Shown here one piece after another: positions 61,963 through 64,000 of a DNA stretch of 64,000 nt (position 1 is its first letter; each line of letters opens with the position of its first letter). The stretch comes from G963665495 sp963667575 (GTDB lineage: Bacteria > Desulfobacterota > Desulfovibrionia > Desulfovibrionales > Desulfovibrionaceae): positions 144,551-208,550 of the forward strand of contig CAXXHY010000024.1 in the NCBI GenBank assembly GCA_963667575.2, written 5' to 3'. Both the position numbers and the translations under genes were made by a program. Under the pieces are notes generated by a model that searched no databases, was not told the DNA's origin, and worked only from the letters and a program-made list of their open reading frames with translations.

Positions 61963-62784
61963 CTAAGAAAAATCTGAATCAAACTGTTTTGCATATTCAA
62001 GTTGGCTTTTCATCTCATACATGTCATGTTTTATCGAAAAGAGTACAATAGAATTCTCACATCTACCATAAATTCCCTTGAACTGTGTGTTCTTGTCTCG
62101 CAGATACGATTCCGCCATTTTAGCCAGTAGTTCCTTGTTGTCGCGATAGCACCTGGAAAAAAACAAATCCCACTGATCCTTTCTCAAAGAATATATGAAG
62201 TACTCAATCAGGTCTCTGCACATGACGACGCCTTTTTCATCTGGCTGTCGATCAAGCACATCGAACACAATATCCTCAAATGGAACGTCATCATTATGAA
62301 CCAGGGATTCATCATAGGGCACAGCCACAAGATTATAGTCTGGGAAGGCCAACACCTCCAGCTTGCCGCCCAGGTTCCCAACCATGCTTGCCTCCCCATG
62401 TCCGAGAATATGGCCTGTTAGCACAAGATCGTCTCTGAGTTCGACTCCTAGTAGTTCGGCGAGGAGCGTAACTGCGATGGCGGCTCCGCCAGAAAGTCCA
62501 TCGACAACAAAATTGACCCCTCTCTGCCGGGGGGCAATGAGCTTGAAATCCAAGCCCACCTTCAGGGGAGACAACACCTTGTTCTTGCTCGACAAGAGAT
62601 TCCTGACGGCAACAAGAGACTGCCTGCTGGATACGTCCAAATCCCCCAGTCCCAAGCCTGAGGATGTCTTGAAGGAAAGCGAATCTTTCTCAAGCCCATT
62701 CTGGGACTCAATGGCACTCGACACGTCAATGACGCACAGTGTCTCCTCTCCAGTTTTATCGGTGGCGATAGCGGTGAATTTCAT
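61963..62784 (-). CDS. Stand-alone Lon-type (S16) protease domain protein
   Basis: A 273-aa protein whose first ~150 residues are a Lon protease domain without ATPase. It reads VGLDFKLIAPRQRGVNFVVDGLSGGAAIAVTLLAELLGVEL, then DLVLTGHILGHGEASMVGNLGGKLEVLAFPDYNLVAVP. Candidate catalytic Ser98 (DGLSGG) and Lys141 (GGKLEV) are 43 residues apart, the same spacing as Ser679/Lys722 in E. coli Lon. The last ~110 residues are helical and probably recognise substrate. It ends a sigma-like / 55-aa / anti-sigma-like cassette, so the neighbour anti-sigma is the likely target. Confidence 0.8.
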   Translation of the reverse strand: MKFTAIATDKTGEETLCVIDVSSAIESQNGLEKDSLSFKTSSGLGLGDLDVSSRQSLVAVRNLLSSKNKVLSPLKVGLDFKLIAPRQRGVNFVVDGLSGGAAIAVTLLAELLGVELRDDLVLTGHILGHGEASMVGNLGGKLEVLAFPDYNLVAVPYDESLVHNDDVPFEDIVFDVLDRQPDEKGVVMCRDLIEYFIYSLRKDQWDLFFSRCYRDNKELLAKMAESYLRDKNTQFKGIYGRCENSIVLFSIKHDMYEMKSQLEYAKQFDSDFS

Positions 62785-62796
62785 TCTCGTATCTTG

Positions 62797-63285
62797 CTAC
62801 TCAGGAATCAGCTTCAGCATCTTTTCGGCAATAGCGATCCGATAGACTTGGCAGCTGATCGAGACTTGTCCAATGATTGTCCCGTCTTCTTTCCGTCGGT
62901 AAATATCATGCTCCGGCGTATCGGCGGCAGCACCAAGAATTCTTTCTTGAATTTCTGAACCGTCCTTCAGGACAATCTTCAGGTCAATTTCTGAACCCAG
63001 TCTGCCAGATGGGAACTGGATCACATTGTCTTGAATGGAAAATGCAACCTTGTTTCCATTAATAAAAATCGCACCAATCATGCCAATAGTCTTTTTTGCA
63101 TAGTATTCCAAAAACTCAGCACGATGCTCTTTAGCAAATGTGTATGCTGCTCTAGTAGCAGAAAACTTTTCAAAGCATGAATCACATTGTGACAGATGAG
63201 CTTCGATGCCTTCTAAGTCGTCTACCAAGTCAACTTGCTCCTCAGCGAGATTTTGCAAATCAGACAAATACTTATCACAGTTCAT
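62797..63285 (-). CDS. Zinc-finger anti-sigma-like protein
   Basis: A 162-aa protein. The N-terminus MNCDKYLSDL ... VDDLEGIEAHLSQCDSCFEKF carries H30-x3-C34-x2-C37, the zinc-anti-sigma (ZAS/zf-HC2) motif. A helix follows (AKEHRAEFLEYYAKK), then a beta-rich C-terminal domain (AIFINGNKVAFSIQDNVIQFPSG ... IIGQVSISCQVYRIAIAE). There is no membrane segment, so it would be a cytoplasmic anti-sigma factor. It is 12 nt from the Lon-like gene. Confidence 0.75.
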   Translation of the reverse strand: MNCDKYLSDLQNLAEEQVDLVDDLEGIEAHLSQCDSCFEKFSATRAAYTFAKEHRAEFLEYYAKKTIGMIGAIFINGNKVAFSIQDNVIQFPSGRLGSEIDLKIVLKDGSEIQERILGAAADTPEHDIYRRKEDGTIIGQVSISCQVYRIAIAEKMLKLIPE

Positions 63286-63306
63286 AGAGGCCTCCTACAT
63301 GCGGAG

Positions 63307-63474
63307 TTAGTCTTCAGAGTTATTCTTTTTGGGCTCTTTTACTTTGCGAACAAACTCCTGCAACTCTAGCAATGTTGGCGTGCTTCCTGACCTTCGCTTA
63401 AATTCATCTTCTTTTTTGTTCTCTTCGTGATAGGACTTTAGTGCAGCCATGAATTTTTCAGTTGTTTCGATCAT
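63307..63474 (-). CDS. Small helical protein, 55 aa
   Basis: Starts MIETTEKFMAALKSYHEENKKEDEFKRRSGS and ends VREVKEP-like basic text (FVRKVKEPKKNNSED). The ATG overlaps the stop of the sigma-like gene (ATGA), so it is translationally coupled. Charged, helical, no known motif. It may be a small regulator of the sigma-like factor. Confidence 0.6.
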   Translation of the reverse strand: MIETTEKFMAALKSYHEENKKEDEFKRRSGSTPTLLELQEFVRKVKEPKKNNSED

Positions 63475-64000
63475 AACTTTGTCAAATTGCCTGGGCTGAC
63501 TCGCAAATACTCGATACTTTTTTTCCTACTTCCCATCTTGAAATATCTAATAAAAAAGTATTCCCTTTGAATGTCATCAAATTTAGCCCTTGCTACAATA
63601 TCACAAACACCATTGAAGCCAATTACTTCTATGGAGTTAGATATTTTTGCATGGTCTGCCTTCAACTCAGTATACTTCTTTGGTAAAGCATCTGCTTTTG
63701 GGTTTAGAGAGTCAGCTGCGAACCTCTTGTCTTTCAAGTATTTTGAATAAAACGAGATCGATCCTCGTTTGATACAATTATTAATTACTCGCCCATCTAC
63801 TAGTTTGTAGTCAAACGTATCCCAATCTTTCTTTCCATTCTTAACGTAATCAACAATTCTTAAAAAAGCGTTTTGCTTGTAGTCATCTAGGAATTGATAG
63901 TAGTACATTGAGTATTTTCCTAAAATACTTCTACAAATCCCTTCAACTGTGCCGGAATAGTAAAGCACAATAGTATTAGTAGAGCTCTGATCACAGGCGT
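63471..64000 (-). CDS. Sigma-70-like factor (start beyond window)
   Basis: The open frame reaches the window edge, so the N-terminus may be missing; a GTG at 63968 is one possible start, giving 165 aa. FLDDYKQNAFLRIVDYVKNGKKDWDTFDYKLVDGRVINNCIKR resembles sigma region 2, and DIQREYFFIRYFKMGSRKKSIEYLRVSPGNLTKL resembles region 4 (xxREVFxLRYFxGxSxxEIAxxLxxSxGTV). Divergent ECF-like sigma factor or sigma-derived regulator. It heads the cassette with anti-sigma-like and Lon-like genes. Confidence 0.6.
   Translation of the reverse strand, partial: ACDQSSTNTIVLYYSGTVEGICRSILGKYSMYYYQFLDDYKQNAFLRIVDYVKNGKKDWDTFDYKLVDGRVINNCIKRGSISFYSKYLKDKRFAADSLNPKADALPKKYTELKADHAKISNSIEVIGFNGVCDIVARAKFDDIQREYFFIRYFKMGSRKKSIEYLRVSPGNLTKL

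Noticed and set aside
1..64000. CRISPR array, rRNA operon, complete tRNA genes
   Set aside because: No regularly spaced identical repeats with unique spacers and no rRNA- or full tRNA-like sequence were seen on either strand.

Overview
The window reads as a stretch of bacterial chromosome, most likely from a Desulfovibrio-like deltaproteobacterium, that has been taken over by mobile DNA. The left edge (1-4.7 kb) looks like ordinary chromosome: a Tat-exported formate dehydrogenase alpha subunit with an in-frame UGA (selenocysteine) codon, purT, and a secreted DUF1254 protein. The taxonomic call rests on this gene content and on the style of the genes; no rRNA or other marker is present.

From about 2.1 kb onward the sequence carries repeated fragments of the 3' end of ssrA (tmRNA). 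There is a degenerate fragment at about 2.13 kb and two near-identical junctions at 7.86-8.05 kb and 23.02-23.19 kb. No intact ssrA is visible. I read this as a tandem array of ssrA-integrated islands. Region 5-8 kb holds a ParE/Phd toxin-antitoxin pair, a dead copy of a gene that is intact in the next island, and a DUF4407-like membrane protein. Region 8.0-23.2 kb is one complete 15.1-kb island. It contains a ruined tyrosine integrase, a ruined DNA-cytosine methyltransferase / DUF262 / DUF3696-ATPase defence locus, a ColE1-type mobilization set (mobC, mobA, with mobB and mobD nested in mobA), a prim-pol replication protein, vsr, and an ISL3-family insertion with an 8-bp target duplication.

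Region 23.2-47.8 kb is a different kind of element. It encodes an archaeal/eukaryotic-type Orc1/Cdc6 initiator, a HerA-type ATPase with a nuclease-like tail, an OB-fold protein, an AbrB-like regulator, several small zinc-ribbon proteins, SprT-like and ArdC-like metallopeptidases, and a DUF6573 protein. Several genes are preceded by a purine-rich CGAAA block plus an AT-rich TATA-like box about 26-33 nt before the start codon. That is the layout of archaeal BRE/TATA promoters with leaderless or near-leaderless starts. Other genes in the same element end in ordinary bacterial Rho-independent terminators. Cargo includes a Hachiman (HamA/HamB) anti-phage pair, a membrane-anchored ADP-ribosyltransferase-like operon, and a compact ATP-grasp RiPP (graspetide-like) cluster with two precursor peptides and a membrane protein. 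Two tandem, covarying three-hairpin repeats lie ahead of the HerA operon.

Region 47.9-60.2 kb is one long minus-strand defence operon: PLD/SNF2 helicase, DUF4391, type III Mod (catalytic Asp changed to Ala), frameshifted m5C methyltransferase, type III Res, and a GHKL ATPase with a nuclease-like C-terminus. Region 60.4-64 kb holds a lipoprotein plus a secreted partner. Next to them is a four-gene cassette: sigma-like factor, 55-aa protein, zinc-finger anti-sigma-like protein, and a stand-alone Lon-type protease domain. This is architecturally reminiscent of sigma/anti-sigma/Lon switches in bacterial immunity.

Functional assignments come from reading motifs by eye. No database search was run.
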